A stretch of 64,000 bases of DNA from Verrucomicrobiaceae bacterium (GCA_027491155.1 JAIXWR010000037.1:62001-126000); one strand, 5' to 3'; counted from the stretch's first letter, positions 1 to 9,232 are shown. Notes: generated from the sequence alone by a model not told the origin. Numbers and translations are program-made.

Positions 1-923
1 GCGTAGTCGCCGAGCGTGCCCTGCGCGATGACCAGGTTCTTGGTCTTCATGGTCGCCAGCAAGCGGTCCACGTCGGCCGGTTGCAGCAGTTGCTCGATGT
101 CCTCGCGGCCCGCCTCCATCGAGGCGGCCAGCGTGGCGCCGGCGAGCTTGTAGCCCTTGAAGGTCGCGCCGCCCTGCACGAACTCGACCGCCTCGACGCC
201 TTCCTCGCCCATCATCGACGGGATATTCTCGAGGGCGGCGGTGAGGTTTTCCTGGGCCATCCCGAGCGCATCGGCATCGGCCGCCTTCACGCCCAGCAGC
301 ACGGGCGGCATCACGGCGCTCTCGATCACCGCCATCTCCTTGCCGAGTTCCTTGGCCATTTCCATCATGGCGGCCTGGCTGGCCATTGCCACGCCGGACA
401 GATCGCCCGCCGCCGCGCCCGCGGTGAAAGCCTGGGTCATCACGCGCATCTGGTAGTAGTTGCTGCGCTCGCTCAGCTTGATGAGATTCTGCGTTTGCAA
501 GGTGGTTCCCTTGCCGGTCACGAGGAAGATCTCCTGCCCGAGGAACTTGCCGGCTTCCTCGGCGCCGCCGGCGATCTCTTCTTCCGGATCGACGCCACCC
601 TCCTCGGCCGCGATGTCGCGGATGAAGCCCCAGGTCTTGAGCCCGCGCAGCCGCTTGACGGCTTCCTTGCCGTCCAGGATCGACATCACGCTCTCGGTGT
701 CCTTCGAAAGATGGCCGACGATGCCCAGCATCGCCGCCCGCTCGCCGGGGGTCAGCGCCTTGACCGCCGGAGCCGCGGGCTCGGCCGGTGCGGCGGGATC
801 GGCCGGGGCCTGCGCCACCGCTCCGCCTGCCGCCGGGGCGGCCTGCTCCTCCTTTTTGTCACACGAACCCAGAACCAGCGCGGACGCGGGGAGGACCGAC
901 CACCAAGTGCGAAACGATTTCAT
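1..923 (-). CDS. Lipoprotein of unknown function, 3' end beyond window
   Basis: The gene starts at an ATG at 923 and stays open to the window edge, giving at least 307 residues. The N-terminus has a basic start, a hydrophobic stretch and a lipobox (LVLGSC, Cys about residue 21), followed by Asp-Lys-Lys-Glu-Glu. A flexible Ala/Pro-rich linker (about residues 25-50) leads into a soluble, helix-rich domain with many Ala, Glu and Met residues and no catalytic motif I recognise. The export and lipid anchor are read from the signal. It resembles no family I can name. Divergent from the membrane protein that starts at 1052. Confidence 0.8.
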   Translation of the reverse strand, partial: MKSFRTWWSVLPASALVLGSCDKKEEQAAPAAGGAVAQAPADPAAPAEPAAPAVKALTPGERAAMLGIVGHLSKDTESVMSILDGKEAVKRLRGLKTWGFIRDIAAEEGGVDPEEEIAGGAEEAGKFLGQEIFLVTGKGTTLQTQNLIKLSERSNYYQMRVMTQAFTAGAAAGDLSGVAMASQAAMMEMAKELGKEMAVIESAVMPPVLLGVKAADADALGMAQENLTAALENIPSMMGEEGVEAVEFVQGGATFKGYKLAGATLAASMEAGREDIEQLLQPADVDRLLATMKTKNLVIAQGTLGDY

Positions 924-1051
924 TGCCCGGGGACCCTACGGAAATCCACGAATCAGGGGCAATTCCAAAGCGGTCGCGATTTCAGAAAGCCCCGCGTCCC
1001 TGTAACTCCGCCCGCCTCCGGCGCGTACCCAGCTGCGAATCCTCTCCGCCC

Positions 1052-1630
1052 ATGGACTATCTCACCACCGCCAACGTCCTGCTCTGGCTCTTCCTCACGG
1101 TCGCGTTCTACTTCGTCTTCCTCAGCCACTGGCTGGTCGCCTGCTCGCTGTTCCCGACTTATGTGGTGAATTGCCAGGAGCAATACCGCCGCCCCTTCGT
1201 CACCACCCTGGTCGGCCTGCTCTTCACCGTCATCCCCATCGCCATCGGGCTCGCGATCACGAATGCGACGCCGCCCGCGCTCAAGTGGATCGGCATCCTG
1301 ATCACCGCCGTCCCGATCCTCGCCGGGCTGCTCGGCACCGCCGGACTCGCCCGCCGCGTCGGCTGCGGGATGCCCGCGCCGGTCGATGAGTCCCAACCCT
1401 GGCGCCGCGTGCTGCGCGGCGGCACCGCCCTCGCGCTGACCTTCCTGCTGCCCGTTCTCGGCCAACTCGTCGTCATCCCGCTGGTCCTCGCCAGCGGTGT
1501 CGGCGCCAGCGTGCTGGGGTGGCTGGCACGGAACCGAAAACCGGGGGCACCGGCTGGAGCGGGTTCCCCGGCAAGCTCCTTGAAGTCCGAAGTCACCCCG
1601 CCGCTCCCGCAACCACCCGCCCTCCCGTGA
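1052..1630 (+). CDS. Multi-pass membrane protein, unknown function
   Basis: 192 residues from the ATG at 1052. An upstream extension of the same frame has no membrane character and looks non-coding. Four hydrophobic segments are visible at about residues 5-27, 47-67, 75-95 and 122-148, followed by a Pro/Ala/Ser-rich cytoplasmic-looking tail. It has no recognisable domain. Its stop overlaps the GTG start of the DUF1800 gene (GTGA at 1627-1630), so the two are probably translated together. The function is unknown; a role in the same envelope-associated unit as DUF1800/DUF1501 is inference from position only. Confidence 0.75.
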   Translation: MDYLTTANVLLWLFLTVAFYFVFLSHWLVACSLFPTYVVNCQEQYRRPFVTTLVGLLFTVIPIAIGLAITNATPPALKWIGILITAVPILAGLLGTAGLARRVGCGMPAPVDESQPWRRVLRGGTALALTFLLPVLGQLVVIPLVLASGVGASVLGWLARNRKPGAPAGAGSPASSLKSEVTPPLPQPPALP

Positions 1631-3099
1631 ATCCCCTTTCCCGCCGCACGCTGTTGAAGGCCGCCACCGCCGGCGGCGCGGTCGCCGGCATCGGCGGCTT
1701 CAGCGCGCTGTCGCAATGGCTCACGCCGCTGATGGACACCGGGGAGGAAGGGCTCACCGCCTTCCAGCCGCCGTCGGCGGGGGAAATCGACGATGCCGCC
1801 CACGTCCTCAACCGCCTCACCTTCGGCCCGCGCCCGGGACAGCATGCCGAAGTCACCGCCACCGGCGCCCGCGCCTTCATCGCCCGGCAACTGGAGCCGG
1901 AAGGCATCGACGACCGCTGGACGGAATCCCGCGCCGCCCGCTTCGAAGCCCTCCACGCCTGGCCGATGGGCGAGCTGCTCGAATACGACAGCCGCGAGCT
2001 GCTCGACCAGCTCACCCGCCGCAAGATCCTCCATGCCGTTCATTCGAAGCGCCAGCTCCACGAGGTGATGGTCGATTTCTGGTCGGACCACTTCAACATC
2101 GACCCCTCCAAGGGCGACTCGAGATGGCTCAAGCCCGCCGACGACCGCGATGTCATCCGCGCCCACGCCCTCGGCTCCTTCCCCGGCATGCTGCGCGCCT
2201 CGCTGCTCAGCCCGTCGATGCTCTGGTATCTCGACGGCCGCGTGAACCGCCGCGCCGCGGAAAACGAAAGGCCGAACGAGAACCACGCCCGCGAGTTGTT
2301 AGAACTTCACACGCTCGGCGTGCACGGCGGATACACCCAGCGGGACGTGATGGAAGTCGCCCGTTGCCTCACCGGCTGGACCGTCCGCGAACGCGCGAAA
2401 GCCCGCTACGCCGTCGGCAAGGTGGAGTTCCGCAGCCACCTCCACGACGATGGCCCGAAGACGGTGCTCGGCACCGGAATCCCCGCCGGTCTCGGCGCCG
2501 GCGACCTCGACCGCGTAATCGACATCGTCACGCGCCATCCCGCCACCGCCCGCCATCTCGCCACGAAACTCTGCCGGCGCTTCATCGATGAAGCCCCTCC
2601 GGAAGCCGCGGTCAGCAAAGTGGCCGATGCCTTCCTCTCGTCCGGCGGCGCGATCCGCCCGACTCTAACAGCCCTCTTTGATACCCCGGAGTTCTGGGCG
2701 TCCCGCGGCGGAAAAACCAAGCGGCCCTTTCACTTCGTGGTCTCCGCCCTGCGTGCCACCGCCGCCCGCAGCAATGCCGGGCCCGCGCTGCAGAACCACC
2801 TGCTCCGCCTCGGCCACGCGCCCTTCCAATACCCCACGCCCGACGGCTATCCCGAGGAGGCCCAGCCGTGGATGGCCACGCTGCTCTGGCGCTGGAAGTT
2901 CGCCCTCGACCTCGCCAACCAGGCCATCGACGGCACTTCCTTCCCCGCCGCCCGGCTGACCCGCGCCGCCGGCGGAGAACAAGCGCTCGCCGCCCATCTG
3001 TTAGGCCGCGCGCCCGCGCCGGATGAAATCGCCGCCGCCACCGCTTCCGGCGCACCGCTCGCCCTGCTCCTCGCCAGCCCGGCTTTCCAAAGCTTCTGA
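1627..3099 (+). CDS. DUF1800 family protein, Tat-exported
   Basis: 490 residues from a GTG at 1627; this start places a twin-arginine signal (S-R-R-T-L-L-K, Arg 6-7) followed by a Gly/Ala hydrophobic segment at the N-terminus. The body contains typical DUF1800 stretches, such as the LNRLTFGPRPG segment near residue 60 and the ENHARELLELHTLGV segment near residue 220. DUF1800 proteins are very common in planctomycetes and verrucomicrobia and nearly always precede a DUF1501 gene, as here (6-bp gap). Their biochemical role is not established; they are generally taken to be exported, and the Tat signal agrees. Confidence 0.9.
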   Translation: MNPLSRRTLLKAATAGGAVAGIGGFSALSQWLTPLMDTGEEGLTAFQPPSAGEIDDAAHVLNRLTFGPRPGQHAEVTATGARAFIARQLEPEGIDDRWTESRAARFEALHAWPMGELLEYDSRELLDQLTRRKILHAVHSKRQLHEVMVDFWSDHFNIDPSKGDSRWLKPADDRDVIRAHALGSFPGMLRASLLSPSMLWYLDGRVNRRAAENERPNENHARELLELHTLGVHGGYTQRDVMEVARCLTGWTVRERAKARYAVGKVEFRSHLHDDGPKTVLGTGIPAGLGAGDLDRVIDIVTRHPATARHLATKLCRRFIDEAPPEAAVSKVADAFLSSGGAIRPTLTALFDTPEFWASRGGKTKRPFHFVVSALRATAARSNAGPALQNHLLRLGHAPFQYPTPDGYPEEAQPWMATLLWRWKFALDLANQAIDGTSFPAARLTRAAGGEQALAAHLLGRAPAPDEIAAATASGAPLALLLASPAFQSF

Positions 3100-3105
3100 C
3101 ACGCC

Positions 3106-4236
3106 GTGAACGACCGCCTCACCACCTTCATCAGCGGACAGCGCGATCCCGGCGGCACGCTCGTCGTCGTCTTCCTCCGCGGCGGTGCCGACGGCTTGAA
3201 CATGGTCATTCCCCACGGCGACGACCACTACCACGCCGCCCGCCCCGGCATCGGCATCCGCAGGGAGAGCCTCGTCGATCTCGATGGCTTCTTCGGGCTC
3301 AACGCGCACCTCAAGCCGCTGCACCGGTGGTGGGAGTCCGGCGAACTCGCCCTCGTCCACTGCGCCGGCTCGGAGGACGAGTCGCGCTCGCATTTCGAAG
3401 CGCAGGATTTCATGGAGCACGGCGGGCTCGCCGCCGGCGGATGGCTCGGCCGTTTCCTCCGCACCCGGCCGGATGCCGGCTCCTCGCCGCTCACCGCCGT
3501 GGCCATTGGACCCACGCTTCCGGAGTGCCTGCGCGGCGCGCCGTCTTGCGCCGCCATCCAGTCGCTCGATGACTTCGGCCTCGGCCCCGGCGTGCCTCCG
3601 GGGTTCCTGCAAAGCATGTCGGAACTCTACGCCACCGCCCCGCGCGAACTCGGCCCCGCCGGCCGCAATGCCCTCGCCGCGCTCGAACGCATCCAGGCAC
3701 TGGCCACCCGCGACGATCCGCCCGCGCACGGTGCCAGCTACGCGGCCGATCCCTTCTCTGCCGGACTCCGCCAGATTTCCCGGCTGATCAAAGGCCGCGT
3801 CGGACTGCAGGCCGCCACCATCGATCTCGGCGGCTGGGACTCCCACCTCACCCAGTCGGTCATCATGGACCCGCCCATGCAGCGCCTCGCCGCCGGGCTG
3901 CATGCCTTCGCCACCGACCTCGGCCCGGCGGAAATGGCGCGCACCCACGTGGTCGTCCTCACCGAGTTCGGCCGGCGCGTCGCCGAGAACAGCGCGGCCG
4001 GAACCGACCACGGCCGCGGAGGTGTCATGTTCCTTTTAGGCGGCGGCATCCGCGGCGGAAAGATCCACGCCGAGTGGCCCGACCTCGCCACCCAACTCGC
4101 CGGACCCGGCGACCTGCCGGTGCTCAACAATTACCGCGACTTCCTCGCCCCCCTCCTCGCCCGCCAGGCCCCGGGCACCGACCTCGCGAAAGTCTTCCCC
4201 GGCCATGCGCTGCGGAACGTCGGGCTTTTATCGTGA
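3106..4236 (+). CDS. DUF1501 family protein
   Basis: 376 residues from a GTG at 3106, 6 bp after the DUF1800 stop. The N-terminus carries the family segment VVVFLRGGADGLNMVIPHGD. Later blocks include the DLGGWDSH stretch near residue 242 and the VLTEFGRR stretch near residue 285, both typical of DUF1501, which has a sulfatase/alkaline-phosphatase-like fold. No signal peptide is visible, so export may depend on the Tat-bearing DUF1800 partner; that is inference. Substrate unknown. This is one of two DUF1501 genes in the window; the other (19699-21174) sits with DUF1553. Confidence 0.9.
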   Translation: MNDRLTTFISGQRDPGGTLVVVFLRGGADGLNMVIPHGDDHYHAARPGIGIRRESLVDLDGFFGLNAHLKPLHRWWESGELALVHCAGSEDESRSHFEAQDFMEHGGLAAGGWLGRFLRTRPDAGSSPLTAVAIGPTLPECLRGAPSCAAIQSLDDFGLGPGVPPGFLQSMSELYATAPRELGPAGRNALAALERIQALATRDDPPAHGASYAADPFSAGLRQISRLIKGRVGLQAATIDLGGWDSHLTQSVIMDPPMQRLAAGLHAFATDLGPAEMARTHVVVLTEFGRRVAENSAAGTDHGRGGVMFLLGGGIRGGKIHAEWPDLATQLAGPGDLPVLNNYRDFLAPLLARQAPGTDLAKVFPGHALRNVGLLS

Positions 4237-4344
4237 GGGATCCCGGCCCGCCGCGCCCGGTCTGTTCTTCATTTGACTTCGCGGTGCGGGAGGTCTTTGG
4301 TGTAGCTGCGATTTTTCGCCCGCCCCAACCGGCGGTTTCCTCCC

Positions 4345-6744
4345 GTGACCATTCCTCCACCAGGGAAGCTGGCTCAAGGCCACTCTTCGCGGTGGGTGCG
4401 GTTCATCATCCGTACTCTCTCGATCCGTGGAGCCCCGTGGGTCGTTTTCGGCCTGTCGCTCTTCGCCACCGCCGTCGTCTGCCAGCAGGCATGGCACGGC
4501 CAGAAGGAAGCACGGGACGCGCGCTTCGAAGCGGATGCGGCCATCCTGAAGAACGCGATGGCCGAGCGTCTTCAGCTTTACGCCCAGGTGCTTCAGGGAG
4601 TCCGCGGGCTGTTCGCCGCCAGCGAGAAGGTCAAGGCCTCCGAATTCCGCGACTACGTCCGCAGCCTCGAGCCGGGCGGCGATTATCCCGGCATCCTGGC
4701 GCTCGGCTACATCGAAAAAGTCACGACCGGCCAGCGGGAGGATTACCTGCGACAGGTGGCCCTCGATCCCGAACCCTCGCCCGGACCTTTCGGCATCTGG
4801 CCGCCGGGAGAACGGCCGGATTACTTCGTGGTGCGGTTTGTCGAACCGCTCGAGACCAACCGCGCGGCGCTCGGCTTCGACGTCGGCAGCCAGCAGCACC
4901 GGCGCGCCGCCGCCGTCGCCGCCGCGGAGTCCGCCATGCCCGTCCTCACCGCCAAGATCGAACTGGTGCAGGCCCTCGGGCGTCCGGCGGCCATCCTTTT
5001 CAACCCGGTCTATGCCGGAGGCACCGAGCCGGCTTCGCCGGAAGATCGCGCCAGCCGCCTGACGGGATGGGTCTACGCCGCATTCCTCATCGGCGACATG
5101 ATGAAAGGCGTGCGCCAGCTCACCAAGAGCAACCTCGACTATGAAATCTACGACGGCCCCTCGCCGGACGCGGAGAGCTTCCTCTGCGGCAGCGCGAAAA
5201 CCATCCGGCCGGGCACCCCCCGCGGCCGGGTAGAGCAGAGCAGCCTGACGACCTTCGGCCAGCCGTGGACCATCCGGATCCACGCGGCGGACGGAGGCAC
5301 CGTCACGCCCGGCACCTTGCCGGTCGGCATCCTCGCCACCGGAGGAGCCTGCATCAGCCTGCTGATTGCCGGGATCTCCCGCTCGATGGCCACCACCAGC
5401 AGCCGCGCCTGCACCCTGGCTGCCGGAATGACCGGGGAACTCCTCCTCCAGAAGGAAGCGCTGCGGACCAGCGAGGAGCGGCTCGCCATGGTGATCAAGG
5501 GCAGCAACGACGGCATCTGGGACTGGAACGTCGCCACCAACGAGGTCTATTTTTCACCCCGCTGGAAGGCGATGCTCGGCTACGACGACGACGAGATCGA
5601 GAACACCTTCAATGCCTGGCAATCCCTCATCCACCCCGATGACCGGGATCGTGCGGGACGGATGATCCGGGATTATTTCGAGGGCAGGACCCCCGGTTAC
5701 CAGCTCGAGCATCGCCTGCGGCACAAGGACGGCAGCTACCGCTGGATCCTCGCCCGCGGCGTGGCAGCCCGCGATGAAACCGGGCGACCGCTCCGCATGG
5801 CGGGATCGCACGTCGATCTCACCGACCTCAAGCAGGCCGAGCAGGAACTCCGGAGCGCCAACTTGGAACTCCAGGAAAGCCAGAGCCGCCTCCAAGCCAC
5901 CCTCGCCGACCTCAGCGCGTCGCACGAGCAGCTCGAAAAGACCCAGCTCGAACTCATCCAGGCCGCCAAGCTGGAGTCCGTCGGCACTCTCGCCGCCGGT
6001 GTCGCGCACGAGGTCAAGAATCCGCTCCAGATCATCATCATGGGGCTCGATTATCTCGACCAGGTGATCCCCAAGGGCGGACCCAAGGGGGATGAAACGC
6101 GCCTCACCTTGAGCGACATGAGGGATGCCGCGCTCCGCGCCAACGGCATCACCCGCGAACTGCTTCACTTCTCGGCCGCCACCGACTTCACCCCGGAGCC
6201 GGCCGACCTCGAATCGGTTCTCGATCGCTCGCTCTGGCTGTTGCGGATGGACCTGACGAAATCCGGGGTCCAGGTCGTCAAGAACCTCGCTGGCAACCTG
6301 CCGCCGGTGGCCATCGACACCCCGAAAATCCAGCAGGTTCTGATCAACCTGATCAGCAACGCCCTGCAGGCGATGGATCGCGGCGGCATGCTGGCCATCA
6401 CGACGAGCTGCGGCAGCCTCGACCTCCTTCTGCCGCGCCGCGGCGATTCGCCCTGCCCGCTGCGGTCTGACACCCCGGCCGTCATCCTCACCCTCCACGA
6501 CTCCGGCCCCGGCATTCCCGAGGACCAGCTTCTCCGGATCTTCGATCCCTTCTTCACCACCAAGGCCGTCGGGTCCGGCAGCGGGCTCGGCCTCTCCGTG
6601 GTGAAGAAGATTGTCGATCTCCACGGCGGATACATCCACCTCCGGAACTCCCCCCGCGGCGGCCTGGAAGTGACCCTCGCCTTCGCCGCCCTGCCGAAAG
6701 CCGCCAGTAGCGCCCCCGCCGGCGCGATGCTGGCGGCGACTTGA
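4345..6744 (+). CDS. Membrane sensor histidine kinase (CHASE-PAS-HisKA-HATPase)
   Basis: 799 residues from a GTG at 4345. Order of parts: a transmembrane helix at about 30-50, a periplasmic CHASE-type sensor at about 75-290, a second helix at about 322-345, a PAS domain (about 370-485, with the GIWDWN and HPDDRDR segments), a coiled-coil linker, HisKA (AAGVAHEVKNPLQ, phospho-acceptor His555) and an ATPase domain with N-box NLISNALQAM, G1 DSGPGIPE, FDPFFTTK and G2 GSGLGLSVV. CHASE domains sense small extracellular ligands. The cognate regulator is almost certainly the receiver gene that follows immediately. No output domain is attached to either, so the signal probably passes to another protein. 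Confidence 0.93.
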   Translation: MTIPPPGKLAQGHSSRWVRFIIRTLSIRGAPWVVFGLSLFATAVVCQQAWHGQKEARDARFEADAAILKNAMAERLQLYAQVLQGVRGLFAASEKVKASEFRDYVRSLEPGGDYPGILALGYIEKVTTGQREDYLRQVALDPEPSPGPFGIWPPGERPDYFVVRFVEPLETNRAALGFDVGSQQHRRAAAVAAAESAMPVLTAKIELVQALGRPAAILFNPVYAGGTEPASPEDRASRLTGWVYAAFLIGDMMKGVRQLTKSNLDYEIYDGPSPDAESFLCGSAKTIRPGTPRGRVEQSSLTTFGQPWTIRIHAADGGTVTPGTLPVGILATGGACISLLIAGISRSMATTSSRACTLAAGMTGELLLQKEALRTSEERLAMVIKGSNDGIWDWNVATNEVYFSPRWKAMLGYDDDEIENTFNAWQSLIHPDDRDRAGRMIRDYFEGRTPGYQLEHRLRHKDGSYRWILARGVAARDETGRPLRMAGSHVDLTDLKQAEQELRSANLELQESQSRLQATLADLSASHEQLEKTQLELIQAAKLESVGTLAAGVAHEVKNPLQIIIMGLDYLDQVIPKGGPKGDETRLTLSDMRDAALRANGITRELLHFSAATDFTPEPADLESVLDRSLWLLRMDLTKSGVQVVKNLAGNLPPVAIDTPKIQQVLINLISNALQAMDRGGMLAITTSCGSLDLLLPRRGDSPCPLRSDTPAVILTLHDSGPGIPEDQLLRIFDPFFTTKAVGSGSGLGLSVVKKIVDLHGGYIHLRNSPRGGLEVTLAFAALPKAASSAPAGAMLAAT

Positions 6745-6770
6745 ATACGAACCCCAACCGCCCCCCGGCC

Positions 6771-7202
6771 ATGCAAACACAACCTGCGATCCAAGCCGGC
6801 CTCCTCACCGGCCGCCTCCCCCGAATCCTCGTGATCGACGACGAAGCGGGATTCACCCGCCTGATGAAGATCAACCTCGAAGCCACCGGACGCTACCGCG
6901 TGAAGGTGGAAAACGATCCCTTCTCCGCCATCGACTCCGCGCTCGAGTTCCATCCGGACCTCGTCCTGATGGACGTGATGATGCCCGGCTTGGACGGTGG
7001 CGATCTCGCCCGCCGCTTCGCCGACCATCCGCAGCTCGGGCAAGTCCCCGTCATCTTCCTCACGGCCACCGTGCGCCACTCGGAGGTGGAATCCCGCGCC
7101 GGCCTCTTCGGAGGACTGCGATTCCTCTCGAAGCCGGTCGCCATGCCGGAGCTTCTGGATTGCCTCGGTCAGCACTTCACCGGAACTCCAGCCAGGGCTT
7201 GA
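6771..7202 (+). CDS. Single-domain response regulator
   Basis: 143 residues from the ATG at 6771. A TTG at 6741 overlapping the kinase stop would add ten residues without domain content. The protein is a lone receiver domain: acidic pair IDDE near residue 25, phospho-acceptor Asp68 in LVLMDVMMPG, Thr in FLTAT and the conserved Lys in LSKPV. There is no DNA-binding or enzymatic output domain. It follows the CHASE kinase in the same transcription unit, so it is its likely phosphorylation partner; it may act as a relay or by protein contact. Confidence 0.92.
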   Translation: MQTQPAIQAGLLTGRLPRILVIDDEAGFTRLMKINLEATGRYRVKVENDPFSAIDSALEFHPDLVLMDVMMPGLDGGDLARRFADHPQLGQVPVIFLTATVRHSEVESRAGLFGGLRFLSKPVAMPELLDCLGQHFTGTPARA

Positions 7203-7227
7203 AGCGCCGGTCCGCGGGTCACGACCG

Positions 7228-7261
7228 AAAAAAAGGGAAGCCGGCGCGCTGCCGGCTCCCC
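7228..7261 (-). terminator. Rho-independent terminator for the DUF1080 gene
   Basis: On the minus strand a strong GC stem (GGGGAGCCGGC paired with GCCGGCTTCCC) is followed by a run of seven T residues. It lies 26 bp beyond the DUF1080 stop. The hairpin could also slow transcription from the response-regulator side, but the T run is only correct for the minus strand. Confidence 0.85.
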
Positions 7262-7286
7262 TTGGAAATTCCCGTGCCCGGGAAGC

Positions 7287-8084
7287 TTACTTCGCTTCTA
7301 CGTCGTAGCCGCCGATCGGCCGCGCCCAGATGTTGCGGAACTCGATCGGGTCGCCGTGGAACTGGAGCGACAGCGGGCCGGTCTCCGGGTGCTTCGGCGG
7401 GTAGGTGGCAAGCTGGCGGAACTTCGTGGGTCCCATGAACTCGCGGGCATGATGGAGCACCACGCCGTTCTGGATCACCGTCACGGTGGCGGGCTTCACC
7501 ACCTTCTCGCCCTCGTATTTCGGCGGGTGGAAAAGGATCTCGTAGCTCTGCCACTCGCCCTGCGGCGCGGTGGCATTCACCAGCGGCGGGGTCTGGCCGT
7601 AAAGCGCGCCGGCGGTGCCGTCGGGGTAGGTCCGGTTGGTGTGGCTCTGGAGGATCTGCACTTCATACATCCCCATCAGGAAAATCCCGCTGTTGCCGCC
7701 ACCCTGGCCGTTGACCTGGCGACCGGCCGGGACGCGCCACTCCAGGTGGACCTGCACCGGGCCGAACTGCTCCTTGGTCGTCAGCGTGCCGGGCGAGGCG
7801 ACCAGGATGCCGTCCTTCACCGTCCAGCTCGCCGGCTTGCCGTCGGTGGTCCAGGCGTCGAGCGACTTGCCGTCGAACAGCACCTTCGCATCGCCCGGCG
7901 CCTTCACGCTGAGCGCGCCGCCGGTCTCGACGACCCGCGGCTGCGGGCGGGTCCCGTCGTGCACCTGCCACGGGGTGCCCGGGATCTCGGGGGTGCCGGG
8001 CTTGATGCCCACGCCTTCGGCTGCCAAAGCCACGTTCCCGGCTGCAACGCAGCCGGCCATCGCCATCCATGGGAATGCACGCAT
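7287..8084 (-). CDS. DUF1080 (3-keto-disaccharide hydrolase-like) secreted protein
   Basis: 265 residues from the ATG at 8084; the ATG five codons upstream is less likely because the signal peptide (MRAFPWMAMAGCVAAG, Ala-rich cleavage region) begins neatly at 8084. The mature part has the DUF1080 lectin-like fold signatures: KVLFDGKSLDAW near residue 70, SGIFLMGMYEVQILQS near residue 133 and a C-terminal block IEFRNIWARP. Members occur in large numbers in PVC bacteria and are linked to 3-keto-glucoside or polysaccharide breakdown in the periplasm. Substrate cannot be told from sequence. It ends at a clear terminator and is divergent from the polyprenyl synthase gene. Confidence 0.9.
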   Translation of the reverse strand: MRAFPWMAMAGCVAAGNVALAAEGVGIKPGTPEIPGTPWQVHDGTRPQPRVVETGGALSVKAPGDAKVLFDGKSLDAWTTDGKPASWTVKDGILVASPGTLTTKEQFGPVQVHLEWRVPAGRQVNGQGGGNSGIFLMGMYEVQILQSHTNRTYPDGTAGALYGQTPPLVNATAPQGEWQSYEILFHPPKYEGEKVVKPATVTVIQNGVVLHHAREFMGPTKFRQLATYPPKHPETGPLSLQFHGDPIEFRNIWARPIGGYDVEAK

Positions 8085-8162
8085 GATTTCACGTGGCACA
8101 ACGCTCCCCGCGGCGCAATCTTTCCCTCATTCCGTGACATCGGGGTTGCGCCCCCGGGGACT

Positions 8163-8180
8163 TTGTGAAATTTTTCACAA
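8163..8180. promoter_or_regulatory. Rex-type operator palindrome (copy 1)
   Basis: The sequence TTGTGAAATTTTTCACAA is a palindrome except at its centre, 20 bp before the ATG of the polyprenyl diphosphate synthase. It matches the Rex operator pattern TTGTGAA-N4-TTCACAA and is identical over 18 bp to the site before nuoG (44124-44141). A TTGCGC at 8146-8151 could be a -35 box, which would put the -10 box inside the palindrome, consistent with repression by blocking. The core also fits a CRP-type site (TGTGA-N6-TCACA), so the factor is inferred, not shown. Confidence 0.7.
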
Positions 8181-8200
8181 GCGTTCCCGCTGCTTCGACC

Positions 8201-9208
8201 ATGAGCACCACCACCGTTCCCCAGAACCGCAGCGAGCGGTTCCCTTTCGAACTCGTCCGGCCCCAGTTGGAACGCGTGGAAGCCTCCATCCGCGACCAGG
8301 TCCGCGCCTTCGACCCCGCGGTCGAACCCTACGTCAGCTACGTCTGCAACACCTCCGGCAAGCGCATCCGCCCCGCCCTCTCCATCCTCGTCGGCGGCGC
8401 CCTCGGCGGCGTGAACGACGACCACCTGAAGATCGGCGTCATTCTCGAGCTCATCCACATGGCCACCCTGGTCCATGACGACATCATCGACGGCGCGGTC
8501 ACCCGCCGGATGATCCCGACTTCAAACGCGAAGTGGGGCGCGGGTCTCTCGGTCCTGCTGGGCGACGCCCTCTTCTCCCACGCCCTGGCCCTGGCCACCG
8601 AGTTCAACGACATCACCATCTGCCGCAAGGTCGGCCGCGCCTCGCGCGAGGTCTGCGAAGGCGAGATCGTCCAGACCCAGCGCCGCTGGGACCTCACGCT
8701 GACCAAGGCCGACTACTTCCGCATCATCGAGATGAAGACCGGCGCGCTCTTCGCCGCCGCCACCGGCATCGCCGCCGCGCTTTCCGGTGCCGATGCGGAA
8801 ACCGAGGCCAAGCTCTTCGACTACGGCCTCAAGCTCGGCACCGCCTACCAGATCTACGACGACTGCCTCGACCTCGTCGGCAGCGAGGAAGACGTGGGCA
8901 AGACGCTCCGCACCGACCTCGAGAAGGGCAAGCTGACCCTTCCCATCCTCAACCTTCTCGAAAGCGCCAGCGAGTCGCAGCGCGCGAAGCTCACCAAGCG
9001 GATCATCGAGCAAGAGCCGCTCGACCTCCCGGTGCTGGTCGGCATCGCGGAGTATGAGGGTGCCATCGAGTCCGCGATCGACACCGCGGTCGACATGCTC
9101 GGCACCTGCCGCGACCACCTCGTCGGTCTCCCCGGCAGCGAGCACGTGCAGGCCTTGGAGCAGATCACCTTCTTCCTCGGGGCGCTGCTCCAGAAGTGCC
9201 GCCGCTGA
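8201..9208 (+). CDS. ispB: Polyprenyl diphosphate synthase (octaprenyl type)
   Basis: 335 residues from the ATG at 8201. An in-frame codon at 8165 lies inside the upstream palindrome and is rejected as a start. Both Asp-rich motifs of trans-prenyltransferases are present: D93-D94-x2-D97 within LVHDDIIDGAV and D220-D221-x2-D224 within YQIYDDCLD, plus the GKRIRP segment. The family condenses isopentenyl diphosphate units on an allylic primer to make long chains, used here most likely for the menaquinone or ubiquinone side chain. The exact chain length is not readable. It is a single-gene unit ending at a strong terminator and preceded by a Rex-type operator, which suggests redox control of quinone supply. 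Confidence 0.9.
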   Translation: MSTTTVPQNRSERFPFELVRPQLERVEASIRDQVRAFDPAVEPYVSYVCNTSGKRIRPALSILVGGALGGVNDDHLKIGVILELIHMATLVHDDIIDGAVTRRMIPTSNAKWGAGLSVLLGDALFSHALALATEFNDITICRKVGRASREVCEGEIVQTQRRWDLTLTKADYFRIIEMKTGALFAAATGIAAALSGADAETEAKLFDYGLKLGTAYQIYDDCLDLVGSEEDVGKTLRTDLEKGKLTLPILNLLESASESQRAKLTKRIIEQEPLDLPVLVGIAEYEGAIESAIDTAVDMLGTCRDHLVGLPGSEHVQALEQITFFLGALLQKCRR

Positions 9209-9232
9209 GGCTGGCCTCTACAGATCAGTCGG

